The notes: generated by a model from the letters alone, not told the origin. Shown: positions 1-6,117, counted from the first letter of the stretch. The stretch: DNA of 12,681 bases from an uncultured Acetatifactor sp. (GCA_910585805.1 CAJUFB010000104.1:1-12681), one strand, 5' to 3'. Numbers and translations are program-made.

Positions 1-125
1 AAATAGTATAGCATTTATTAGATAAAATCACAAGTTATTTTTGAACAGTTCCTAATATGGTTAGAGAGTCCAAAAATCTTATACTTTTGGAATAATACTT
101 GTACCTTAAATAACCGAATATATTG
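1..125. other. AT-rich left edge without a recognised gene
   Basis: This stretch is AT-rich and I recognise no coding, RNA or repeat signal in it. A minus-strand open frame crosses it (304-35), but it overlaps the zinc-ribbon frame at 413-126, has no good ribosome site and resembles no family I know, so I treat it as chance. It may be the trailer of whatever the promoter at 607-579 transcribes. Confidence 0.3.
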
Positions 126-413
126 TTACAAAAACAGAACATTCTGCTGTTTTTCCGGCATAATAGAACTACCAGGCAATAGAGGTTTTTCCATCTCATT
201 TGTACTAAATGATGCCAACATATTTCCTTGACTCGTATCTCCCCTCCAAGTATTACATTGCACACATTGATATCCATATACAGGAGCCAACTTATATAGA
301 TCAATCCTTGCCCCGCATATCGTACATTGATGATTACTTTCGATCACAACATCAACTGTTGATACGACTTTTGCTGTCCATATATGGTTACAACTCGCCA
401 AAGGTGCCGCCAT
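126..413 (-). CDS. Small hypothetical protein with a zinc-ribbon-like CxxC...CxxC pair
   Basis: I do not recognise the family. The 95-residue frame has C8 and H10 near the start, then C30-T-I-C33 and C50-V-Q-C53. This spacing, with a W and basic residues nearby, is typical of a small treble-clef or zinc-ribbon fold. After about residue 60 the sequence is polar and low in order. The ATG at 413 follows an in-frame TAA directly and has only a weak purine stretch upstream, so the frame could be the tail of a broken gene or a chance frame. Its interest lies in position: it is the first sizeable frame downstream of the second LytTR-type operator and promoter (647-579), with a leader of about 160 nt. 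Composition is much more AT-rich than lanM. Function cannot be assigned; a non-coding stretch is a real alternative. Confidence 0.3.
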   Translation of the reverse strand: MAAPLASCNHIWTAKVVSTVDVVIESNHQCTICGARIDLYKLAPVYGYQCVQCNTWRGDTSQGNMLASFSTNEMEKPLLPGSSIMPEKQQNVLFL

Positions 414-578
414 TTATTTCTTTTCGTAAAATATCAATCTATAACGAATTCAAGTTAGATATGCCATAAGCTGCAAAGTACCTTAAAATCAATGATTTCA
501 TAAAACTGAATTCTGCAACAGCATACCTAATTACAATCGTTACAGATTAATCATCATTTTCTGTCGGCCGATGACTAC
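414..578 (-). other. Transcribed leader-like gap below the second operator
   Basis: This gap lies between the promoter ending at 579 and the frame starting at 413. On the minus strand it holds only very short frames. The longest is a 20-codon frame beginning with MKSLILRYFAAYG and lacking cysteine, so it is not a second lanthipeptide precursor. An 11-bp direct repeat TACAGATTAAT on the plus strand occurs at 541-551 and 583-593; the second copy overlaps the -10 box. Nothing else is recognised. Confidence 0.35.
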
Positions 579-607
579 ATTATACAGATTAATACCCTTC
601 TTCGCAA
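579..607 (-). promoter_or_regulatory. Promoter downstream of operator copy 2
   Basis: On the minus strand a -35 box TTGCGA (607-602) and a perfect -10 box TATAAT (584-579) are separated by 17 bp. The -35 lies 8 bp after the GG of the second operator repeat, exactly the geometry seen at the lanA promoter. The expected start of transcription is near 572, running toward the 413-126 frame. Confidence 0.65.
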
Positions 608-613
608 CCGTGT

Positions 614-647
614 GGCCTTAATCGGTCACTTTTTGGCCTTAATCGGT
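614..647 (-). promoter_or_regulatory. LytTR-type operator, copy 2 (two direct repeats, 21-bp phase)
   Basis: Two perfect direct repeats ACCGATTAAGGCC lie on the minus strand at 647-635 and 626-614, offset by 21 bp (two helical turns). Over a 36-nt span the block matches the copy at 3407-3374 at 33 positions. LytTR regulators of the ComE, PlnC and AgrA type bind pairs of roughly 9-bp direct repeats with about 12-bp gaps, also a 21-bp phase, and the AgrA half-site ACAGTTAAG is similar. That the local response regulator (5455-4742) binds here is inference from this geometry and from location. Confidence 0.7.
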
Positions 648-659
648 ATGCGATATCAC

Positions 660-2882
660 TTAATCACGTAATATACCATCCAAAATTTCAACCCCCAACA
701 ATCTCCCACATTCCTCCGCCCCACACAGACAGGCATATCCAATTCCCGTAATCCCACCCATCAGGCCGAAACTGCCGCATTCCTGAATCCCAAGACAGCT
801 TCTAATGTCTTCCGCCCTTTCCAATCCGGCCACTACCCTTTCCAGCATTTCCTGCCCCTTCTCATTCCGCACTCCATAATACATCGCTGCATTTCCGCAG
901 TTTCCATGACACAGGCAATACGTCTCCCCCAGCTCAATCGCCCCTTCCTTTTCCCGAATAAACTCTGCCGTCTGGCCCAGCGCCTCCTTCAGATCCCCTT
1001 CCGCATACTTCTCCGCCAGCCGTCTCGCCATTGTAATGCCTCCCCAGCCATGGCACCATGCCATCTTATACGCCTGATTCCCATGATTCTCCGCGCTTCC
1101 TGATCCGCGAAGATCCTGCCAGTCCCGGGCTTTCGCATCGTAATAATGTTCCTCGAAGAGGTATGCCTGGTATGCCGCCTGGTGATATTTCACCTCTCCT
1201 GTATAATATCCCAGCTTCGCCAGAGCAAGCATCATCCCGCTGGCCCCATGGGCAAAACCGGTAAGCGGAATTTGCAGAACCGGATTCCGCCATCCCAGCC
1301 CCCATGGAAATCTCTCCGCCGCATTCAACAGGCAGTCCCCGGCCTCCCTGGCCCAATGAATATACCGGCGGTTTCCGGTCAGCTTATAAGCCTCCAGCAA
1401 AACCAATGTCGCCCCCGCATTCCCTCCCAGCACATCATATTCTCTGTCTCCGGACAAACCTGCCGCAACCGCCCGGCACTGCCGATACAGATAATCCAGA
1501 TATTCCGGCTTCCTGTCCGCCTCGTAGAAAAGCATATAAGTGAAAGCAATGGATGCTTCTCCTGAGAAAACCCCTGTCAGCATGTCCGCATCCTGTTTCC
1601 CGTCTCTGTATGCAAGGGTATGGGCATACAATTTTCCAATCAGCCCCTCCGCCATTTCCCGGTAACGCAGCTTTCCGGTACGGATACCCAACCGCTGCAG
1701 AAACACAGCCGCCCCGGCCAGGCCGTCGTACAGATACAATCCCATGGACCTGATCAGATAGGCCTGCTCCCAGTATCCCGCCATCAGAATGCTGATCCAC
1801 CCCACGTCGCAACCGTCGTCAGACCGGACAGCCTGCTCCAGAAGAAAGTCTCCGATTCTCTCTGCCGCCCACAGCCCGGGCATTTTGTTCCTCCCGGCTC
1901 CTCCCTTCGGCAACGGAACCGCCATACCCGCTTCCGGAGAAAAAACCGTTCTGCTTCTCTCTCCCATCAAAAGCGCTGTCCTGATCCATTTCTTCTGCCG
2001 TTCCAGCTCTTTCCTGCCCATCCTGGACAGCCGGTCTCTGATACTGTTCAAAGCCGTCTCCCGAAAATAACCCTCCAGCCTTTCTCCCTTTCCGGCCTGC
2101 AAATCCGGCTCCTCCGACAGATACCAAAAATACGGAATATCGCCGTTCTTCAGCGCCGCCGCTTCCTGTCCGGCGATCCACTTTTCCCTGCTCTCTTCTT
2201 TACCCTCCCATGCCAGCCTTCCCGTTAACAGGTGTTCTCTCTTCTCCTCTTTTGTCATATAATCAGGATGGTACATTGCCGTAAGCAGCATGGCATACTC
2301 CTGTGTCTGCCGTATCAGATATCGGATCCTCACCCCCTGAAACAATTCCAACTGCCGAAGCACCGGCATTTGCTTTTCCCACAGAAATGAGAAAATCTCC
2401 TCAAATCCGGACTCCATATCCTCCAGAAATTCCCATGGCTGAATAAAGATTCCATCTAGCGTAGCCAGGTTCTTCCCCTGTTTCGTGACCGGATGCCGGT
2501 ATTCCACATGCATCCGGACCGTTCCCTGATCTACGATTACCGGAACCAGGAACGGCGCTGTCTGGCCGCCTGCGGCGTTCACAGCCCCCACATGAATGCC
2601 GTTTCCCAACCCATCCCAGACATAGGTAGGCAGAATACCGGTCCTCAGAACAGATTCCCGATAAGCACGCTCCACACCGGTACCGGTTCCCTTAGATCCT
2701 GCCCCTTCCTGGACCCCGACTCCCATCTCCAGATCGATGATCACCGGATACTCTCCATGGGCAATCACATTCTCGTAATGCAAATCCCTCGAGCCCAGGA
2801 GATAGCAAATCCCCAGAAGGATCCCGTTCCTCCTATAATAGCGCCTCAGCTCCTCCCTGGAATGGCAGGGAGTCTCCTCCAC
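660..2882 (-). CDS. lanM: Class II lanthipeptide synthetase LanM, N-terminally truncated (probable pseudogene)
   Basis: LanM enzymes phosphorylate and eliminate Ser/Thr in a precursor, then cyclise Cys onto the dehydro residues. This 740-residue frame (GTG start) begins inside the kinase-like dehydratase: D33, H35, N38 and D50 reproduce the spacing of CylM D347/H349/N352/D364, and R187/T193 fit the elimination pair R506/T512. The C-terminal LanC-like cyclase looks intact, with FAHG (H545), WCHG (C610) and CLCHG (C658, H659) as zinc and catalytic motifs. Family members have about 1000 residues; some 315 are missing, including the region of CylM D252, H254 and K274. A TGA lies in frame at 2930-2928. 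AGAAGG abuts the GTG with no spacing, so initiation is doubtful. A plausible original start (ATG 2908 behind AGGGAG) is in another frame, suggesting an internal deletion. Expected result: no dehydration, perhaps residual cyclase. It follows lanA after a terminator-like hairpin. Confidence 0.85.
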   Translation of the reverse strand: MEETPCHSREELRRYYRRNGILLGICYLLGSRDLHYENVIAHGEYPVIIDLEMGVGVQEGAGSKGTGTGVERAYRESVLRTGILPTYVWDGLGNGIHVGAVNAAGGQTAPFLVPVIVDQGTVRMHVEYRHPVTKQGKNLATLDGIFIQPWEFLEDMESGFEEIFSFLWEKQMPVLRQLELFQGVRIRYLIRQTQEYAMLLTAMYHPDYMTKEEKREHLLTGRLAWEGKEESREKWIAGQEAAALKNGDIPYFWYLSEEPDLQAGKGERLEGYFRETALNSIRDRLSRMGRKELERQKKWIRTALLMGERSRTVFSPEAGMAVPLPKGGAGRNKMPGLWAAERIGDFLLEQAVRSDDGCDVGWISILMAGYWEQAYLIRSMGLYLYDGLAGAAVFLQRLGIRTGKLRYREMAEGLIGKLYAHTLAYRDGKQDADMLTGVFSGEASIAFTYMLFYEADRKPEYLDYLYRQCRAVAAGLSGDREYDVLGGNAGATLVLLEAYKLTGNRRYIHWAREAGDCLLNAAERFPWGLGWRNPVLQIPLTGFAHGASGMMLALAKLGYYTGEVKYHQAAYQAYLFEEHYYDAKARDWQDLRGSGSAENHGNQAYKMAWCHGWGGITMARRLAEKYAEGDLKEALGQTAEFIREKEGAIELGETYCLCHGNCGNAAMYYGVRNEKGQEMLERVVAGLERAEDIRSCLGIQECGSFGLMGGITGIGYACLCGAEECGRLLGVEILDGILRD

Positions 2883-2935
2883 CCTTCTATCTCTGGATTT
2901 ATGCCCATGCGCTTCTCCCTGCCTGTTTCAGGCAT
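2883..2935 (-). pseudogene. Possible remnant of the original lanM start
   Basis: On the minus strand AGGGAG precedes ATG at 2908, opening a frame MGINPEIEGW that then runs out of register with the LanM frame and stops after 21 codons. A second ATG in the same frame is at 2935. The spacing and site after the lanA terminator are what a lanM start would have. I infer that these few codons are what remains of the N-terminus after a deletion fused them, out of frame, to about residue 315. No homology supports this beyond position and ribosome site. Confidence 0.35.
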
Positions 2936-2952
2936 CTTTATTCCGGTATGGC

Positions 2953-2982
2953 AAAAAGGAGGGAAAACGATAGTTCCCCTCC
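2953..2982 (-). terminator. Attenuator-like terminator between lanA and lanM
   Basis: On the minus strand GGAGGGGAAC (2982-2973) pairs with GTTTTCCCTCC (2968-2958) around a TATC loop, with one G-T pair and one bulge, followed by five T (2957-2953). This is a standard intrinsic terminator. A partial terminator directly after the precursor gene and before the synthetase gene is a common way to make much more lanA than lanM message. Confidence 0.75.
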
Positions 2983-3030
2983 ACGCAATTTCCCATTTCT
3001 AACGTAACAGCAGTCTCTAAATGAAAAAAA

Positions 3031-3204
3031 TTAACAGCAAATAATTGAAAATAAAGTACTACATCCGACTGTTATTGTACCTAAATCACTGTCCGGTTTC
3101 TTCCCGGCTTTTTGCACTCTTTCCAGTTCTGCCAGTTCTACTTCCGCATTTCCGGCTGCGGAGCGCATTCCCTTTCTTACTTCTCTCAATTCATTTTTGC
3201 TCAT
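3031..3204 (-). CDS. lanA: Lanthipeptide precursor, nukacin/lacticin 481-like
   Basis: This 57-codon gene encodes a class II lanthipeptide precursor. AGGAGG (3218-3213) lies 8 nt before the ATG. The leader (about residues 1-34) is charged and ends ELERVQKAG, resembling the ELxxV...GG/GA/AG end cleaved by LanT-type proteases. The proposed 23-residue core begins KKPDSDL, then has GTITVGC (T43, T45, C48), and ends STLFSIICC (S49, T50, S53, C56, C57). The core start KK, the T-x-T-x-x-C ring A motif and the terminal CC after an aromatic stretch match nukacin ISK-1 and lacticin 481, where rings form T9-C14, S11-C25 and S18-C26. Predicted here: T43-C48, T45-C56, and one of S49, T50 or S53 with C57. 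The acidic residue before the ring A Cys (E or D in relatives, important for lipid II binding) is Gly47. It lies between the LytTR-type promoter and truncated lanM. Too short for routine gene calling. Confidence 0.85.
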   Translation of the reverse strand: MSKNELREVRKGMRSAAGNAEVELAELERVQKAGKKPDSDLGTITVGCSTLFSIICC

Positions 3205-3237
3205 ATGTATTTCCTCCTCTGATTTTTTATTATACTC

Positions 3238-3313
3238 GTGAACGCATTTAATTGCCGCTCTCAGCTCTGGATTGCCGATGCGTTCACTCGTTATACTGTG
3301 CAGACGGCAATTA
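3238..3313 (-). promoter_or_regulatory. Structured 5' leader of lanA with mutually exclusive pairings
   Basis: The leader of about 128 nt contains, in minus-strand order, TAATTGCCG (3313-3305), GTGAACGCAT (3287-3278), CGGCAAT (3277-3271), CGGCAATTA (3257-3249) and ATGCGTTCAC (3247-3238). The first can pair with the third or the fourth; the second pairs perfectly with the fifth over 10 bp. The two pairings interleave, so they are alternatives or form a pseudoknot. The last arm ends about 20 nt before the ribosome site. This suggests leader-level control but no known riboswitch class is recognised. Confidence 0.45.
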
Positions 3314-3338
3314 ATTTCGTTTGTGGGTATAATGTATT

Positions 3339-3367
3339 ATTTTACTTCATCTGTTTCCCTTTTGCAT
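3339..3367 (-). promoter_or_regulatory. lanA promoter
   Basis: On the minus strand a weak -35 ATGCAA (3367-3362) and a good -10 TAAAAT (3344-3339) are 17 bp apart. The -35 is 8 bp after the operator repeat, the same layout as the promoter at 607-579. A weak -35 behind an upstream operator suits an activator-dependent promoter. Transcription should start near 3332. Confidence 0.65.
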
Positions 3368-3373
3368 TCCTCT

Positions 3374-3407
3374 GACCTTAATCGGTCTGTTTTTGGCCTT
3401 AATCGGT
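3374..3407 (-). promoter_or_regulatory. LytTR-type operator, copy 1, overlapping the kinase stop codon
   Basis: Direct repeats ACCGATTAAGGCC (3407-3395) and ACCGATTAAGGTC (3386-3374) lie on the minus strand, 21 bp apart. The stop codon TAA of the histidine kinase (3401-3399) is inside the first repeat. The block is nearly identical to the one at 647-614, and each is followed by an equally placed promoter. It is inferred to be the binding site through which the adjacent LytTR regulator controls lanA. Confidence 0.7.
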
Positions 3408-4745
3408 ATCTGTTTGCCCGAACTCCCCAAATCCGCTCAGCAATACTTTGATTTGAAATAAATCTCCCCTGATATCCGCTTCAATACTTCCGCCATAGCT
3501 ATTCACTACCTTTCGGATGCTCTTCATCCCATAACCATGTCCCGGTTTGCCCTTTTCTGTCCTCTCCAGGATTGTAATACCCTTTCCTGCGGCTTTCGCC
3601 GTCATCCGATTCTGAACGGTTACAATCAACATCCTTTCCCGTCTCCTGCATTCCACGTCCAGCCTGCGTTCTACCTCTTCCGGACACCTCTCATTGGCCT
3701 CAATTGCATTATCCAGCAGATTGGCAAACAGAGCACATAGTTCCATAGTAGTTAACTCCAATCCGCTCATATCATCGTATTCACAGCGCACAGGAATCCC
3801 TGCCACCTGCGCTTCCTGTAATTTCCTGTTTAAAATCAGATCCAACATTGTATGATGTGTCTGAATCATACTTCCGCTTTTTCCCAGTTCTCCCAGAATC
3901 TCCTCAATATACTCCAGGGCTTCAGCCATCCCGCCCCTGCTGAGTATATCTCTGAAAGTATACATATGGTTCTTCATATCATGGAGCAGGCGCTCCTTCT
4001 CGTCATATACCTGCCGGAGAGCCAGATAATTGCTTTCCAACATTTCTACCTTCATTTGCAGTATCCTGTTTTCTTCATCTGTCCTGTTTTTTACTCTATA
4101 TATCCAAAATAGTATACAGAAAAGTGCGCCTCCCTGAACAAACAATCTCCAACTGCCAAGCAGCTGCTCTGAATCATAAAACAGATATATGTTTTGAAAG
4201 TATACCATACAAATGAACATGGGGATCAACAGCAAACCCCCCTGCCTTCGATATTGAAATACTGTCCCTCTCCATCGTGCCAACCAGCTTCCTGCTTTGA
4301 TTCCCACAGGAATAAGCAACACCGCAAACACCAGCAGGTAACAGCCTCTCTCTGTACTTGAGGACAAAAGAATGTCCGTTTGTCTCCCTTGTTCCTTCAA
4401 TACCTGATATACAGCAGTCTGTACAAAGAAATCAATCAGCGCCAGCAGGGTAAATCCCCATATATTATAACAAAAAGCATCAATGTAACGTGACTCATAA
4501 AGCAGCTTCCCTCCGATAGCTACCAACAATGCCATAAGGACAAGCATACCATTTGAAAACAATACCTTATATAACACATCATTTGTACACTTAAAGAAAG
4601 CAACCATCCCAATCACCGCCGCCTGCCCTATATATAGCCGCTTCCCCGTCACTTTCGCGTCAAACAGCCCATTCGCCAGTTGCAGCACAAACCATATCTG
4701 CACAGCTGTATTCAGGAAATCACATATATAATAGAACCCTTTCAT
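3399..4745 (-). CDS. Membrane sensor histidine kinase, GHKL (AgrC/ComD-like) family
   Basis: This is a sensor kinase that autophosphorylates on His and passes phosphate to the regulator encoded just upstream. From ATG 4745 it has 448 residues. About the first 215 residues hold five to six hydrophobic segments, as in peptide-sensing HPK10 kinases. A helical segment (EENRILQMKVEMLESNYLAL) leads to the H-box LLHDMKNH with phosphoacceptor H255. The ATPase domain follows, with the N-box FANLLDNAIEA (N342, D345, N346) and a glycine-rich GHGYGM (402-407). I chose ATG 4745 because it overlaps the regulator stop as ATGA, implying translational coupling; an ATG at 4793 would need 52 bp of overlap. The stop codon sits inside the lanA operator. 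The ligand is unknown. No AgrB/AgrD-like pair is visible, so the lanthipeptide itself or a peptide encoded elsewhere may be the signal. Confidence 0.88.
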   Translation of the reverse strand: MKGFYYICDFLNTAVQIWFVLQLANGLFDAKVTGKRLYIGQAAVIGMVAFFKCTNDVLYKVLFSNGMLVLMALLVAIGGKLLYESRYIDAFCYNIWGFTLLALIDFFVQTAVYQVLKEQGRQTDILLSSSTERGCYLLVFAVLLIPVGIKAGSWLARWRGTVFQYRRQGGLLLIPMFICMVYFQNIYLFYDSEQLLGSWRLFVQGGALFCILFWIYRVKNRTDEENRILQMKVEMLESNYLALRQVYDEKERLLHDMKNHMYTFRDILSRGGMAEALEYIEEILGELGKSGSMIQTHHTMLDLILNRKLQEAQVAGIPVRCEYDDMSGLELTTMELCALFANLLDNAIEANERCPEEVERRLDVECRRRERMLIVTVQNRMTAKAAGKGITILERTEKGKPGHGYGMKSIRKVVNSYGGSIEADIRGDLFQIKVLLSGFGEFGQTDTD

Positions 4746-5455
4746 TGCTCTATACCCAATAACCTCCCTAATTTTGCTATTACATCTGGCCATGCCCGTC
4801 TGCTGACATGCTGTTTTGTTCCATCCCGCATGGTAAGGGTCTTTTCTCTACATTCCGTCACATGTCCCAGATTAACGACGACCCCCTTATCAATCGCAAC
4901 AAACCTGTCTTCTGGAAGTTGCTGCATAATATTTTCCAGCGTCTCCCTCCCACGGTATGTCTTTCCTCCCTTACAGTGAAAACACACATGTTTTTTGTCT
5001 TTTTCCAGATATAAAATATCGGACAGCCTTATCTTATATCCCTCGTTTTTCGTCATGCTTATAAAATACTCCGTCTGTCTCTCCCGCTCCTCCTCCAAAA
5101 TGCGCGTCAAAAATTCTGGCAATTGCTTCCGGTAGTCCGCCTTTAATATGTATCCGTCCGCTCTTACGCTGTAACTCGGAAATGCATACGACTCATGCGC
5201 CGTAAGATACACAATCCGAACCGTATCGCTACGTTTGCGTATTCCTTTCCCCAATGTAATCCCGTCCATTCCCGGCATCTCCACATCCAGCAGACATACA
5301 TCACAAAACAGACCCTCATCCAGCTTTTCCAGAAGCTTTGTCCCTTCCATTTGAAAGATCTGCACCTCTTCCTCTTTCTGTGTGAAGAATCTGTTCAATG
5401 TATGAATCACCTGTTCGGCAAACCGTACATTATCCTCTACGATTACAATCCGCAT
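4742..5455 (-). CDS. LytTR-family response regulator (AgrA/ComE-like)
   Basis: This is a two-component response regulator acting as a DNA-binding transcription factor, 237 residues. The receiver domain (about 1-120) has acidic residues E7 and D8, phosphoacceptor D57 in LLDVEMPGMDG, T85 in YLTAHE and K105 in YILKAD. A LytTR DNA-binding domain (about 130-233) follows, with the characteristic stretch KIRLSDILYLEKDKKHV, later FVAIDKGVVVNLGHV, and RDGTKQHVSRR near the end. GGGAG lies 9 nt before the ATG. It is coupled to the kinase gene by an ATGA overlap. The paired direct repeats at 3407-3374 and 647-614 have the 21-bp phase used by this family, so I infer that it activates lanA and the unit below 572. 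No such repeat occurs in front of its own gene, which argues against autoregulation through that motif. Confidence 0.9.
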   Translation of the reverse strand: MRIVIVEDNVRFAEQVIHTLNRFFTQKEEEVQIFQMEGTKLLEKLDEGLFCDVCLLDVEMPGMDGITLGKGIRKRSDTVRIVYLTAHESYAFPSYSVRADGYILKADYRKQLPEFLTRILEEERERQTEYFISMTKNEGYKIRLSDILYLEKDKKHVCFHCKGGKTYRGRETLENIMQQLPEDRFVAIDKGVVVNLGHVTECREKTLTMRDGTKQHVSRRAWPDVIAKLGRLLGIEQ

Positions 5456-5478
5456 TCCGAATCTCCCTGTCTCTTATG

Positions 5479-5580
5479 TATACTGCAGACCGCCAGGATT
5501 TACAGTGATGCCTCCGGGAAAATACCTGGCTGGCGGTCTGCAGTCGGGTTGTACTGCAAATTCAACCGGTGTGCAGTATA
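5479..5580. repeat. Nested inverted repeat upstream of the response regulator
   Basis: A perfect 14-bp inverted repeat, CTGCAGACCGCCAG (5483-5496) and CTGGCGGTCTGCAG (5530-5543), has a 33-nt loop. Its outer flank TATACTGCA (5479-5487) is also complementary to TGCAGTATA (5572-5580), and ACTGCA at 5553-5558 can pair with TGCAGT at 5572-5577. There is no T-run after either arm, so it does not look like a terminator. It lies 24 bp before the regulator start, within its expected leader or promoter, and could be a protein-binding site or a leader hairpin. I could not place a convincing promoter for the regulator here. Confidence 0.7.
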
Positions 5581-5608
5581 AATAAGAAGCCTTCCTGACA
5601 GATGTAAA

Positions 5609-5755
5609 TTACTTCTCAAACAACTGCTTTCCGTCCTCATCCATCCAGGCCACTCTGTTCCTCCCGGAGGCCTTCGCTTCATACGGCATATTATCCGCTG
5701 TCTTCAGTGTCGCCTGACAGGAATCCCCGTCTGCGGAATCAGGGGAATCTGCACT
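5609..5755 (-). pseudogene. Remnant of a GGDEF diguanylate cyclase C-terminus
   Basis: The last 48 codons of an 84-codon frame read like the end of a GGDEF domain: SADGDSC, TLKTADNMPYEAKASGRNRV, then WMDEDGKQLFEK and stop. In the family the matching stretch is LLK-AD-A-MY-AK--GRNRV, forming the last helix and strand; here the usual MY is PY. Nothing upstream in this frame resembles the GGD(E)EF active site, and only random-looking sequence lies before it. I read it as a decayed fragment of a c-di-GMP synthase gene left by deletion. It has no evident link to its neighbours and should be inactive. Confidence 0.6.
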
Positions 5756-5985
5756 CCGGCGTATATTAAGTGAGGAATTGACTTCGAACCCTTGTAAGTT
5801 AACATTATACCCTGCCCGCTTCCCATTGACAATACTTATCAGGCTATTTCCCCAAAATTGCAATGAATGTGTTACTATTCACTGTCATAATGAATTTATG
5901 TAACACAAATAGACCGGTATCGCCGGTTATTCGTTTCCAGATAAGTCTCATGCTTTTATGACCGAGAATTCCGGAAGAAAATTTC

Positions 5986-6082
5986 TTACTGTGAAAGTCT
6001 TGAATCCTGCCTGCGGAAACCGCGCAATCCGAATAAGCTGCCTTGCTTCTTCAGCAAGGCAGCTGTACGCCAAACCGCATGC
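5986..6082 (-). repeat. Dispersed structured intergenic repeat, copy A
   Basis: Read on the minus strand this copy runs from GCATGCGGTTTGG to GACTTTCACAGTAA and shares blocks with the copies at 12378-12461 and 12525-12626: CAGCTG, CTTATTCGGA, TGCGCGGTTTCCGCA and GACTTTC. Internally AGCTGCCTTGCT and AAGCAAGGCAGCT form a 12-bp hairpin, while GCGG-TTT-CCGC is another. No open frame is conserved. It resembles a REP/MITE-like or structured RNA element. Confidence 0.7.
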
Positions 6083-6117
6083 TCCTGCAGCCTTTTTCCC
6101 GTTTTACAGGATATCAA

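Noticed and set aside
414..578. Second lanthipeptide precursor below operator copy 2
   Set aside because: All short minus-strand frames were read; none combines a ribosome site with Cys-containing core residues.
2931..2996. ATG 2996 as the lanM start, in the same frame
   Set aside because: It meets TGA at 2930-2928 after 22 codons, spans the terminator hairpin, and its product MGNCVEGNYRF resembles no LanM N-terminus.
4746..4793. Upstream ATG at 4793 as kinase start
   Set aside because: It would overlap the regulator gene by 52 bp, while ATG 4745 gives a standard ATGA junction and a normal membrane N-terminus.
5456..5608. AgrD-like signal peptide or promoter for the two-component operon
   Set aside because: No short frame with a credible ribosome site was found, and candidate -10 boxes lacked a fitting -35 or lay too close to the ATG.
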